Shown here piece after piece: positions 14,647-22,330 of a DNA stretch of 22,737 bases; positions within the stretch are counted from its first letter, which is position 1; every line of letters begins with the position of its first letter. The position numbers and the translations under genes were made by a program. Location: assembly GCA_937927625.1 (NCBI GenBank), contig CALBSD010000002.1, positions 1-22,737 on the forward strand, given 5' to 3'. A model generated the notes under the pieces. That model made no database searches. It was given only the letters and a program-made list of their open reading frames with translations, and was not told the origin of the DNA. This DNA comes from an uncultured Actinomycetes bacterium (GTDB lineage: Bacteria; Actinomycetota; Acidimicrobiia; Acidimicrobiales; Ilumatobacteraceae).

Positions 14647-16206
14647 ATGAGCAAAGAATCCCAGAGGGCAGAACTTCATAAGACCATTTGGAGAATCGCA
14701 AACGACCTCCGCGGCAGTGTTGATGGTTGGGACTTCAAGACCTATGTCCTCGGAATGCTCTTCTACCGTTTCATCTCTGAGAATCTCACGGTCTATCTCA
14801 ATGAGCATGAGCATCGTTCAGGAAATAAGACGTTCGATTACGCGGCTCTCAAAGACAAAGACGCCGAGTTTGGTCGCCGGGAAACAGTTGTCGAAAAAGG
14901 TTTCTACATTCTCCCTGGCGAGTTGTTTGTCAATGTCCGCAAGCGGGCCAAAGACGACGAAAATCTCAACGAAACCCTTGAGCGAGTCTTCCGTAACATC
15001 GAAGCATCAGCAGTCGGTGCTGATAGTGAAGACGACATCAAAGGTTTGTTCGATGATCTTGACGTAAACAGTTCGAAGCTCGGCGGCACGGTAGCGAAGC
15101 GCAACGAAAAACTTGTGAAGCTTCTGGATGCCATTGGTGATCTCGGCCTTGGTGAATTTGCCGACAACACCATCGATGCATTCGGCGACGCTTATGAGTA
15201 CTTGATGACGATGTATGCGTCAAGTGCCGGCAAATCTGGAGGCGAGTTCTTTACTCCGCAAGAAGTATCGGAACTTCTGGCAAGGATCACTGTTGTCGGA
15301 AAGACCGAGATCAACAAGGTGTACGACCCAGCATGTGGTTCTGGTGCTCTACTTCTCAAATTTGCGAAAGTGCTCGGCAAGGACAACGTGCGCCAAGGAT
15401 TCTTTGGGCAGGAAGTCAATATCACGACACACAACTTGTGCCGAATCAACATGTTCCTACATGACATCAACTACGAGAAGTTCGATATTGCTCACGGCGA
15501 CACGCTGACAGATCCAGCACATTGGGAAGACGAGCCGTTTGAGGCCATTGTCTCTAACCCTCCCTACTCCACAAAGTGGGAAGGAGATGCAAACCCACTT
15601 CTCATTAACGATCCACGATTCGCACCTGCAGGAGTATTAGCGCCAAAGAGTAAGGCCGACCTTGCATTCACCATGCATATTCTTAGTTGGTTAGCAGTCA
15701 ACGGAACGGCGGCCATTGTCGAATTTCCTGGTGTTCTCTACCGAAGTGGTGCCGAACAGAAGATTCGCAAATATCTGATCGACAACAACTTTGTGGATGC
15801 AGTCATCCAGTTGCCGCCGGATCTTTTCTTCGGTACCGGGATCTCAACGTGCATCGTGGTTCTCAAGAAATCAAAAGCTGATAACAAGACTTTGTTCATT
15901 GATGCATCTCCACACTTCATTCGTGCAGGTAACAAGAACAAACTGACCGACGACAATCAACAGGTGGTGCTGGATGCATACATCTCGCGAACCGATGTTG
16001 ATCACTTTGTGCGTTTGGTTGACAACAGTGAAATCGCTGACAATGACTACAACCTTTCTGTGTCGTCGTACGTTGAGGCAGAAGACACTCGCGAGGAAGT
16101 TGATATCACGTCGTTGAATACGGAAATCGCCCGTATTGTGGTTCGTCAACAAGAACTGCGTACCGCGATTGATGCGATCGTTGCAGACCTTGAGGGTTCA
16201 CAATGA
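14647..16206 (+). CDS. hsdM: Type I restriction-modification system methyltransferase subunit
   Basis: 519 residues. The N-terminal helical domain (1-150) starts in the way typical of HsdM: LHKTIWRIANDLRGSVDGWD, then K-T-Y-V-L-G-M-L-F-Y-R-F. The catalytic domain has the S-adenosylmethionine motif D-P-A-C-G-S-G (227-233) and the N6-adenine catalytic motif N-P-P-Y (304-307). Segment G-G-E-F-F-T-P-Q-E-V just upstream is also conserved in the family. Two HsdM copies and one HsdS form the methyltransferase; with HsdR they form the restriction complex. Length is the usual one, so the gene looks intact. AGAGAG lies 9-10 bp before the ATG as a possible ribosome-binding site. The last bases overlap the hsdS start (ATGA), so the subunits are made from one message. 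Confidence 0.95.
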   Translation: MSKESQRAELHKTIWRIANDLRGSVDGWDFKTYVLGMLFYRFISENLTVYLNEHEHRSGNKTFDYAALKDKDAEFGRRETVVEKGFYILPGELFVNVRKRAKDDENLNETLERVFRNIEASAVGADSEDDIKGLFDDLDVNSSKLGGTVAKRNEKLVKLLDAIGDLGLGEFADNTIDAFGDAYEYLMTMYASSAGKSGGEFFTPQEVSELLARITVVGKTEINKVYDPACGSGALLLKFAKVLGKDNVRQGFFGQEVNITTHNLCRINMFLHDINYEKFDIAHGDTLTDPAHWEDEPFEAIVSNPPYSTKWEGDANPLLINDPRFAPAGVLAPKSKADLAFTMHILSWLAVNGTAAIVEFPGVLYRSGAEQKIRKYLIDNNFVDAVIQLPPDLFFGTGISTCIVVLKKSKADNKTLFIDASPHFIRAGNKNKLTDDNQQVVLDAYISRTDVDHFVRLVDNSEIADNDYNLSVSSYVEAEDTREEVDITSLNTEIARIVVRQQELRTAIDAIVADLEGSQ

Positions 16207-17435
16207 GAAAGATCAGCGAATTGATTTTCAAGTTATGCCCAGATGGCGTGGAAATGAAGAGCCTGGAGGAGGTATGCGAAGACTTTATTGTTCCTATGCG
16301 AGACCGCCCCAAGGATATGACCGGCTCTATCCCCTGGTGTCGAATTGAGGACATAGAAAAGTGGGCGCTTAATGGATCGTTATCTGGGCTGGGTGTGAGT
16401 GAAGAGACTATAAAGGCTATGAATCTGAAGGTGATGCCTATTGGCACAGTCATTGCCTCGTGTAGCGCATCCCTTGGAAGATACGCAATAACCACCGCAC
16501 CTCTGATTACAAATCAGACATTTATCGGATTGGTCTGTGGTCCAGCAATTTACAACAGGTATCTACTTCATATTCTTCAAACCAAAACCTCCGAGTTAGC
16601 AGGAGTTTCTAACTCTGGAACGATTCCATATATTTCTCGCTCTAAGTTCGAGAAATTAAGAATTCCAGTGCCGCCGATTGAGGTGCAGCGCGAGATTGTA
16701 CGTGTCTTGGATATGTTTCAAGAGCTAGAAGCAGAGCTAGAAGCAGAGCTAGAAGCAGAGCTAGAAGCAAGAAGGAAGCAATACGAGTACTACCGAGACT
16801 CTCTCCTGAACTTTGCCAACTCGAGAGAGAGAGAGAGAGTTAGGTGGCTGACTTTGGGTGAGGTTGGGGTACTGGTTCGTGGGAACGGCATGCCAAAGAC
16901 TGACTTTGTGGATGATGGTGTTGGCTGTATTCACTACGGACAGATTTACACGCATTATGGAACAACAGCGTCGGAAACTATGTCATTCGTATCCGAAGAA
17001 ACTGCAAGAAGACTTGCGCATGTCGAACCTGGCGACCTGATTATCACGAATACAAGCGAAAACATCGAAGATGTTTGCAAAGCAGTTGCGTGGCTGGGGA
17101 ATGACACGATTGTCACTGGCGGACACGCCACAGTTCTTAAGCATCAAGAAAACCCCGAGTACCTGTCGTATTACTTACAAACCCAGCACTTTGCCGTCGA
17201 GAAGAAGAAACTGGCTACCGGAACGAAGGTTTTGGATGTGTCCGCAAAAAGTCTTGCAAAGATTCAGATCCCAGTACCATCCCGATTCGAGCAAGACAGA
17301 ATTGCAGAAACTCTTAAGAAGTTTGATCTGCTAGTGAATGATCTGTCGGTGGGTTTGCCTGCAGAGCTAGCTGCTCGACGAAAGCAGTACGAGTACTACC
17401 GTGATCGACTCCTCACGTTTGAGGAAGCTGCGTGA
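16203..17435 (+). CDS. hsdS: Type I restriction-modification specificity subunit, with repeat tracts
   Basis: 410 residues, start overlapping the hsdM stop by 4 bp (ATGA). Two target-recognition domains, about 1-160 and 215-365, each end in a conserved helical spacer: I-P-V-P-P-I-E-V-Q-R-E-I (from about 156) followed by A-R-R-K-Q-Y-E-Y-Y-R-D, and I-P-V-P-S-R-F-E-Q-D-R-I followed by A-R-R-K-Q-Y-E-Y-Y-R-D near the C-terminus. The central spacer carries four copies of E-L-E-A (174-189), comparable to the T-A-E-L repeats of EcoR124I, whose number sets the gap between the two half-sites of the DNA target. A (GA)8 tract then encodes S-R-E-R-E-R-V (207-213). The frame is full length here, so HsdS is predicted ON. 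The DNA sequence recognised cannot be read from the protein. Confidence 0.93.
   Translation: MRKISELIFKLCPDGVEMKSLEEVCEDFIVPMRDRPKDMTGSIPWCRIEDIEKWALNGSLSGLGVSEETIKAMNLKVMPIGTVIASCSASLGRYAITTAPLITNQTFIGLVCGPAIYNRYLLHILQTKTSELAGVSNSGTIPYISRSKFEKLRIPVPPIEVQREIVRVLDMFQELEAELEAELEAELEARRKQYEYYRDSLLNFANSRERERVRWLTLGEVGVLVRGNGMPKTDFVDDGVGCIHYGQIYTHYGTTASETMSFVSEETARRLAHVEPGDLIITNTSENIEDVCKAVAWLGNDTIVTGGHATVLKHQENPEYLSYYLQTQHFAVEKKKLATGTKVLDVSAKSLAKIQIPVPSRFEQDRIAETLKKFDLLVNDLSVGLPAELAARRKQYEYYRDRLLTFEEAA
16722..16769 (+). repeat. Four tandem 12-bp repeats in hsdS
   Basis: The unit GAGCTAGAAGCA occurs four times without a mismatch (16722-16733, 16734-16745, 16746-16757, 16758-16769). It encodes E-L-E-A four times in the helical spacer between the two recognition domains. 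The unit is 12 bp, so gain or loss of copies keeps the frame and changes spacer length by four residues each time. Confidence 0.97.
16776..16795 (+). repeat. Direct repeat in hsdS, copy 1
   Basis: Twenty bases encoding the K-Q-Y-E-Y-Y-R helix after the first recognition domain. They match 17382-17401 with one mismatch, and the two copies are 606 bp (202 codons) apart. Confidence 0.9.
16823..16839 (+). repeat. (GA)8 dinucleotide tract in hsdS
   Basis: Seventeen bases of uninterrupted GA repeat (eight units plus one G) lie between the two recognition-domain halves of hsdS. With the present count the gene is in frame. One unit more would give L-G-G and then TGA at 16849-16851; one unit less would give TAG at 16841-16843 straight after the tract. 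This is a candidate slipped-strand switch. Confidence 0.95.
17382..17401 (+). repeat. Direct repeat in hsdS, copy 2
   Basis: Matches 16776-16795 with one mismatch; encodes the K-Q-Y-E-Y-Y-R helix at the C-terminus. Recombination between the copies would remove 202 codons in frame, deleting the second recognition domain. Confidence 0.9.
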
Positions 17436-20400
17436 CAAAGAGTTCCACGCCTCGTTTTGAGACCATTGCGGTCAGTGCGGAGAGCACGGTCGTCGCGCAG
17501 TTTGAGACGTCCGGTAATCATCAGTCTGGCTATCAGTCCGAAGCCGACCTGGAGCGCGAACTCATCAAGATATTGCAAGGTCAAGCGTATGAGTACCTCA
17601 CATTTTCCAGTGAAGATCAGTTGGTCGCGAACCTTCGAACTCAGTTGGAAATGTTAAATGGGATCACGTTTTCTGATACCGAATGGGAGAAGTTCTTTTC
17701 GGAACGAATAGCCAGCGATAAGGAAGGTGTCGTTGAGAAGACCATCAGGATTCAGGAAGATCACATTCAGCTCCTGCGTCGTGATGATGGGACAACGAAA
17801 AACATTCTTCTCATTGACAAGGCGAATATTCACAACAATCGGCTTCAGGCCATCAATCAGTACGAGGTGGAGGGTGCACATCTCAATCGGTATGACGTGA
17901 CAATTTTGGTGAACGGCCTTCCGATGGTGCATATCGAGTTAAAGCGCCGCGGTGTTGATATTCGTGAGGCCTTCAATCAGATCAACAGGTATCAGCGCGA
18001 CAGCTTCTGGGCCGGTTCAGGCCTATTCGAATACGTGCAGTTATTCGTTATCAGCAACGGGACATTGACGAAGTACTACAGCAACACAGTTCGCACACAA
18101 CATCTGGGTGAAAAAGCGCCAGGACGACGAGCTCGAAAGACTTCAAACAGTTTTGACTTCACGAGTTGGTGGGCAGATGCAACCAATCGTCCGATTGAGG
18201 ACCTGACCGGCTTCGCCAAGACATTCTTCTCTAAGCACACTTTGCTCAACATTCTCACGAAGTATTGCGTTTTGACGGCCGATCGCATGCTCCTGGTGAT
18301 GCGCCCTTATCAAATTGTGGCAACCGAGCAGATTCTGCGCCGAATAGAAGTGTCTTCGAACTACAAGCAGTGGGGAACTGTTGCGGGTGGTGGGTATGTG
18401 TGGCACACCACTGGTTCCGGCAAGACGTTGACAAGCTTCAAGACGGCTCAACTTGCCACTCGGTTGCCGAGCATTGACAAGGTTCTGTTTGTGGTGGACC
18501 GCAAGGATCTTGACTATCAGACGATGCAGGAATATGACAGGTTCGAGAAAGGTGCTGCGAACTCGAACACCTCTACGAAGGTGCTGAAGCAACAACTGGA
18601 AGACCCTGGTTCTCGGATCATCATCACCACGATCCAGAAGTTGAGCACGTTTATTGCTGCCAACAAGGGGCACGCAATTTATGACGGCCACGTCGTCATA
18701 ATCTTCGACGAATGCCACCGTTCCCAGTTCGGTGAGATGCATACGTCAATCACCAAGGCGTTCAAGAAGTATCACTTGTTTGGATTTACTGGCACGCCCA
18801 TTTTTGCAGTTAACTCAAGTAGTGGAGGAAGCCCTGCCTTTCGGACGACTGAACAAGCCTTCGGTGAGAAGTTGCATACCTACACGATTGTCGATGCAAT
18901 CAATGACAAGAACGTTCTGCCATTTCGTATTGATTACGTCAACACAATCAAGACTCCAGATGTTCTTGCCGACAAGAAAGTCAGTGGAATCGATAAAGAG
19001 AAAGCATTGCTTGCGCCGGAGCGAATGAAGCAGGTTGTCGGCTACATCCTCGAACACTTTGATCAAAAGACAAAGCGTGCACAGCATTACAGCGTGGCCG
19101 GCAAGCGTGTCAACGGATTTAATTCTCTATTTGCGACCGCCAGCATTGATGCCGCCAAACGGTACTACAACCAGTTCTTCATGCAGCAAGAGCATTTGCC
19201 TCCAAACAAGAAGCTGAAAGTTGGGCTTATCTATAGTTATGCAGCGAACGAGGCGGATGATCTCGACCTGCTCGATGACGAGGGATTCGAAACTGATGCT
19301 CTTGACATGGATTCAAGGAGTTTCCTTGAGGACGCCATTCAGGATTACAACGAGATGTTCGGCACCAGTTTCGACACTTCAGCTGAGAAGTTTCAGAACT
19401 ATTACAAGGACCTCTCAATGCGTCTCAAGCGACGTGAAATTGATCTCGTAATTGTCGTCAATATGTTCTTAACGGGTTTCGACGCAACAACCTTGAACAC
19501 CCTGTGGGTAGACAAGAATCTCAGGTCCCACGGATTGATCCAGGCCTACTCAAGAACTAATCGAATCCTTAACTCTGTTAAGACGTACGGCAATATCGTC
19601 AGTTTCAGAAATCTTGAGAAAGAGACGAACGACGCCATTGCGCTCTTCGGTAACAAGGATGCGCGCGGAATAGTTCTATTGAAACCGTATGGGGAATACT
19701 ACGAGGAGTACTCCGACAAACTCTCCACACTTCTTTCTCAATTCCCACTTGGACAACAAATCGTTGGTGAAACTGCGCAGAAAGAGTTTGTTGCGCTTTT
19801 CGGATCAATTCTTCGACTCCGGAATATTCTTCAGGCCTTTGACGATTTCGCGGGACAGGAAGTGTTGGCGCCTAGGGATCTGCAGGACTACCAGAGCGTC
19901 TACTTGAACATCTATCAGGACTTCCGCCAGAGAGACAGCAATGAGAAGGAATCAATTGTTGAAGATGTTGTCTTCGAAATTGAATTGATAAAACAAGTCG
20001 AGATAAACGTTGACTACATTTTGATGCTTGTTCATCAGTATCGAGCGTCTAAGGGTGATGGCGATGACAAGGAAATTCGCGCAACGATTGATCGTGCAGT
20101 TGAGTCGAGCCCTACATTAAGGAACAAGCGGGACCTTATTCACGAATTCGTGGATTCGCTTACTGCTTCTTCAGATGTGGACACGGAATGGGCTAGCTAC
20201 ATGGCAATGAAGCGCGATGAGGAGCTTTCGAAAATTATTTCGGATGAAGGCCTTGACCCTGAAGCGACGAAGACATTTATCGCATCCGCTTTCCGAGACG
20301 GAAATGTTCAACCAACTGGAACTGCGATCACCAAGATTTTGCCCCCAGTTTCTCGGTTCGCCGTCCCTGGTGCTCATGCCGAGAAGAAACAGACAGTTCT

Positions 20401-20446
20401 TGGGAAATTGGTGGCCTATCTCGAAAGATTTATTGGCTTGATGTGA
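17432..20446 (+). CDS. hsdR: Type I restriction enzyme endonuclease/translocase subunit
   Basis: 1004 residues from GTG 17432, overlapping the hsdS stop by 4 bp (GTGA). The N-terminal nuclease domain has D155 and E169-L-K171, the PD-(D/E)xK cleavage site. The motor follows: Walker A T-G-S-G-K-T (327-332, K331), D-E-C-H (426-429) as Walker B, F-T-G-T-P shortly after, and Q-A-Y-S-R-T-N-R as motif VI in the second lobe. The C-terminal helical part (about 780-1004) should contact the methyltransferase core. The enzyme translocates DNA towards itself with ATP and cuts at a distance from unmodified targets. Length agrees with the family and no break is seen. With hsdM and hsdS it makes a complete type I system. 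The gene converges on the histidine-phosphatase gene. Confidence 0.95.
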   Translation: MTKSSTPRFETIAVSAESTVVAQFETSGNHQSGYQSEADLERELIKILQGQAYEYLTFSSEDQLVANLRTQLEMLNGITFSDTEWEKFFSERIASDKEGVVEKTIRIQEDHIQLLRRDDGTTKNILLIDKANIHNNRLQAINQYEVEGAHLNRYDVTILVNGLPMVHIELKRRGVDIREAFNQINRYQRDSFWAGSGLFEYVQLFVISNGTLTKYYSNTVRTQHLGEKAPGRRARKTSNSFDFTSWWADATNRPIEDLTGFAKTFFSKHTLLNILTKYCVLTADRMLLVMRPYQIVATEQILRRIEVSSNYKQWGTVAGGGYVWHTTGSGKTLTSFKTAQLATRLPSIDKVLFVVDRKDLDYQTMQEYDRFEKGAANSNTSTKVLKQQLEDPGSRIIITTIQKLSTFIAANKGHAIYDGHVVIIFDECHRSQFGEMHTSITKAFKKYHLFGFTGTPIFAVNSSSGGSPAFRTTEQAFGEKLHTYTIVDAINDKNVLPFRIDYVNTIKTPDVLADKKVSGIDKEKALLAPERMKQVVGYILEHFDQKTKRAQHYSVAGKRVNGFNSLFATASIDAAKRYYNQFFMQQEHLPPNKKLKVGLIYSYAANEADDLDLLDDEGFETDALDMDSRSFLEDAIQDYNEMFGTSFDTSAEKFQNYYKDLSMRLKRREIDLVIVVNMFLTGFDATTLNTLWVDKNLRSHGLIQAYSRTNRILNSVKTYGNIVSFRNLEKETNDAIALFGNKDARGIVLLKPYGEYYEEYSDKLSTLLSQFPLGQQIVGETAQKEFVALFGSILRLRNILQAFDDFAGQEVLAPRDLQDYQSVYLNIYQDFRQRDSNEKESIVEDVVFEIELIKQVEINVDYILMLVHQYRASKGDGDDKEIRATIDRAVESSPTLRNKRDLIHEFVDSLTASSDVDTEWASYMAMKRDEELSKIISDEGLDPEATKTFIASAFRDGNVQPTGTAITKILPPVSRFAVPGAHAEKKQTVLGKLVAYLERFIGLM

Positions 20447-20467
20447 CGAGTTCATTCTCGGCTCACA
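20442..20467. terminator. Hairpin between convergent hsdR and phosphatase genes
   Basis: TGTGA-CGAG (20442-20450) can pair with CTCG (20457-20460) and, after a 2-base bulge, TCACA (20463-20467), with loop TTCATT. It overlaps the hsdR stop and fills most of the 23-bp gap between two converging genes, so it could stop transcription from both sides. No T-tract is present. Confidence 0.4.
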
Positions 20468-20469
20468 GA

Positions 20470-20934
20470 TTAGACCGCAGGTGGTTCCCAGGACTCCGCG
20501 TGTGTGAACAGGCCGTTCACATGATGCAGCACGAATGTTGATGCCTTACGAAGTGCGAGTGGGGCGTTGTGCATGTCCATGCCGCGGCGTATCAAACCAT
20601 TGATGAAATCTGGAATCACGTCACCGTGACTGCACAGCACTGCATTGTCAGGTGCATCCTCGATTGCAGCTAATGAACGCTCCAGCGGAGAATCTTCTTC
20701 CAGTCGCGCATCGTGTTGCACGGTCAACCCAGTCAATTCGCCCAATGGTTCCAAAGTCTGCTGGCAGCGTAAGTACGGACTGCTCAACAACACGCTTGGC
20801 CCCAGTGGAGCGAGACGCTCGGCAATCGCTTGCGCCTGTAGCCAGCCCTTGTCGCTCAAGGGTCGCAAGCGGTCATCCTCTAACCATGTGCTGCGAGAAC
20901 CTGCATGGGCATGGCGGATGACATAGAGAGGCAT
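20470..20934 (-). CDS. SixA-like histidine phosphatase
   Basis: 154 residues. Starts M-P-L-Y-V-I-R-H-A-H-A-G: R7-H8 is the phosphate-accepting RHxxxG-type motif of the histidine phosphatase superfamily. S-S-P-Y-L-R-C follows at 51-57 (R56), an acidic E-E at 79-80, and C-S-H-G-D with the second catalytic His103. Size and motif order fit the SixA branch (phosphohistidine phosphatases). The same domain also occurs as the C-terminal half of mycobacterial MutT1-type Nudix proteins, and here it stands alone. Cytoplasmic, no signal peptide. The actual substrate could be a phosphohistidine protein or a small phosphate ester. It is divergent from the oxidoreductase gene with a 41-bp gap. Base composition is clearly richer in GC than in the restriction genes, as expected for resident chromosome. 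Confidence 0.85.
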   Translation of the reverse strand: MPLYVIRHAHAGSRSTWLEDDRLRPLSDKGWLQAQAIAERLAPLGPSVLLSSPYLRCQQTLEPLGELTGLTVQHDARLEEDSPLERSLAAIEDAPDNAVLCSHGDVIPDFINGLIRRGMDMHNAPLALRKASTFVLHHVNGLFTHAESWEPPAV

Positions 20935-20975
20935 GTGCCCACCGTACTTGTGCCAGATGAAGGCAGAATGAACAC

Positions 20976-21587
20976 ATGAGTTTCTTTGAACGCAACCGTA
21001 AAGAAGTAGCTGCCATGGGTCTCGATCCTGCGCGTCTTCCGCAAGGTCAGTACCTCACCGATCGTTTCCCTGTGCTTCACGTAGGTGATGTGCCCGTGTA
21101 CGAACCAGGCGAGTGGAACCTCACTATCGGCGGCTTGGTGGATAACCCCTACACACTCACATTCGACGAACTCACGGCATTGCCTTCCACCACCCTCACG
21201 GCAGATATTCACTGTGTAACAAAGTGGTCAAAGTTCGACACTGTATGGCGCGGCGTGCGCGTGAAAGATCTGTTGGACAAAGCCGGCATTCAAGCCGGCG
21301 CAACACACGTAATGGGGCACGCAGAGTTTGGCTACACCGCAAACTTGCCACTCACCGATGCAACCCTTGATGAATCTCTGGTGGTGTGGGAATACGAAGG
21401 CGAACCATTGGAACCTATTCACGGTGGCCCTGTGCGCTTGTTGATTCCGAACTTGTACTTCTGGAAATCACCAAAGTGGTTGCGTGGCATCGAGTTAATG
21501 AACGCCGACAAACCAGGCTTCTGGGAACGCAACGGTTACCACATGTATGGTGACCCATTCCTTGAACAACGCCACTGGGGCGACTAG
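20976..21587 (+). CDS. Sulfite-oxidase-like molybdopterin oxidoreductase
   Basis: 203 residues. It matches the oxidoreductase molybdopterin-binding domain (sulfite oxidase/MsrP fold): W-N-L-T-I-G-G-L-V-D-N-P (47-58), L-T-F-D-E-L-T-A-L-P (61-70), D-I-H-C80-V-T-K-W-S with C80 as the Mo-ligating Cys, W-R-G-V (91-94), H-G-G-P-V-R-L-L-I-P and W-L-R-G-I-E further on. No Tat or Sec signal peptide is evident, so this is the short, probably cytoplasmic form common in actinobacteria. It has no haem or dimerisation domain. The redox substrate is unknown. The gene appears complete and stands alone; the next plus-strand gene is about 170 bp away. Confidence 0.88.
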   Translation: MSFFERNRKEVAAMGLDPARLPQGQYLTDRFPVLHVGDVPVYEPGEWNLTIGGLVDNPYTLTFDELTALPSTTLTADIHCVTKWSKFDTVWRGVRVKDLLDKAGIQAGATHVMGHAEFGYTANLPLTDATLDESLVVWEYEGEPLEPIHGGPVRLLIPNLYFWKSPKWLRGIELMNADKPGFWERNGYHMYGDPFLEQRHWGD

Positions 21588-21757
21588 TCCTTAGTTGTCT
21601 AAAGCACCTTCTATGTGTTGCAGTGAAATGGATTTTGTATCTGACTTTTCATAATGCAACTGATTAGAGCCGACACACGGCGAAGTTAGTCTCAGTAAAT
21701 GAGTAGCAACGTTCCTGATGAGTTCCCCAAGATCCGGCTGAACGATGGAGCATGTTC
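21588..21757. other. Intergenic region, likely promoter of the small lipoprotein
   Basis: This 170-bp stretch is the longest gap in the window. It holds no ORF, tRNA or repeat that I can support. CATAAT near 21649-21654 could serve as a -10 box, but no good -35 box stands 17 bp upstream. Confidence 0.35.
21747..21750 (+). promoter_or_regulatory. Ribosome-binding site that decides a start
   Basis: GGAG lies 7 bp before ATG 21758 but only 1 bp before ATG 21752. The normal spacing therefore favours the second ATG as the start of the small lipoprotein. Confidence 0.6.
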
Positions 21758-22258
21758 ATGAAAAAGATGATTTTGCCAGTTGTGGTTGCCACCTTATTGA
21801 TGACTTCGTGCTCCACTAGTAATGCCGAGAGTGACATTGGGACTGCTAAGGAACTGGCCGCAAAAGTTTGTTCTAATGCTGAATCTCAACTCAGGACAGC
21901 ATCAGATTTGTCACAAGTTCAAATCAAGCAATGCGAAGTTCAGACGAACGACTCAGGCGAAATCGCATTTATTCTTGCTCTAAATGACTATCTCGAATGG
22001 GGTGTTCTCGAGACAAAAAGCGTAGAAGACATTATTTACACGGTTCCATTGGGATTGGTCGCTTACGCATTTGCTAAGTCCGGTGTTGAACCTGAAGTGT
22101 TCAACGATGTTTTGGTTGTATTGAATGATTCGTCTCAGACTGTGTACGACATAAAGCCCAAGGATCTTCGAGATGTATTGGCAGTTAAAGACGAGGCCGG
22201 AGCTAAGCAGGCTCTGAAGGATCTTCGAAGCAAGATGGAAATTACTTCTATCGATTAA
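21758..22258 (+). CDS. Small putative lipoprotein of unknown function
   Basis: 166 residues from ATG 21758, chosen because of the GGAG at 21747-21750; ATG 21752 would add only Met-Phe. The signal peptide is short: two Lys, a hydrophobic stretch, then M-T-S-C with a probable lipidated Cys18, a tolerable though not perfect lipobox. The mature part is mostly helical by composition, with two further Cys and alternating hydrophobic and charged residues (for example KDLRDVLAVKDEAGAKQALK). No family or catalytic motif is recognised. It is probably anchored on the outer face of the membrane. Its base composition is lower in GC than the two neighbouring metabolic genes, like that of the lipoprotein genes at the left end. 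Confidence 0.7.
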   Translation: MKKMILPVVVATLLMTSCSTSNAESDIGTAKELAAKVCSNAESQLRTASDLSQVQIKQCEVQTNDSGEIAFILALNDYLEWGVLETKSVEDIIYTVPLGLVAYAFAKSGVEPEVFNDVLVVLNDSSQTVYDIKPKDLRDVLAVKDEAGAKQALKDLRSKMEITSID

Positions 22259-22306
22259 TTAAGAGGATCTCGCATTTGTCGACGAGTTCAATTCTTAGAG
22301 TGCTGG

Positions 22307-22327
22307 TGGGTGGGCCAAGGCCACCCA
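22307..22327 (-). terminator. Hairpin after the aldehyde dehydrogenase gene
   Basis: T-GGGTGGGCC and GGCCACCC-A pair around a 2-base loop (AA) with one bulged G. The hairpin starts 3 bp beyond the minus-strand stop (22331-22333). It is GC-rich and well placed for termination of the dehydrogenase transcript, and possibly of the converging lipoprotein gene. No T-tract follows. Confidence 0.5.
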
Positions 22328-22330
22328 GCC

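Noticed and set aside
16136..16348. Plus-strand ORF overlapping the hsdM-hsdS junction
   Set aside because: It is an out-of-frame reading across two well-supported genes that overlap by ATGA; no independent support.
16722..16839. Repeats in hsdS as a CRISPR-like array
   Set aside because: The units are 12-bp and 2-bp perfect tandems without spacers, in frame with a protein.
18143..18742. 199-codon minus-strand ORF inside hsdR
   Set aside because: It is antisense to the conserved motor domain of hsdR, has no recognisable motif and arises from the codon pattern of hsdR.
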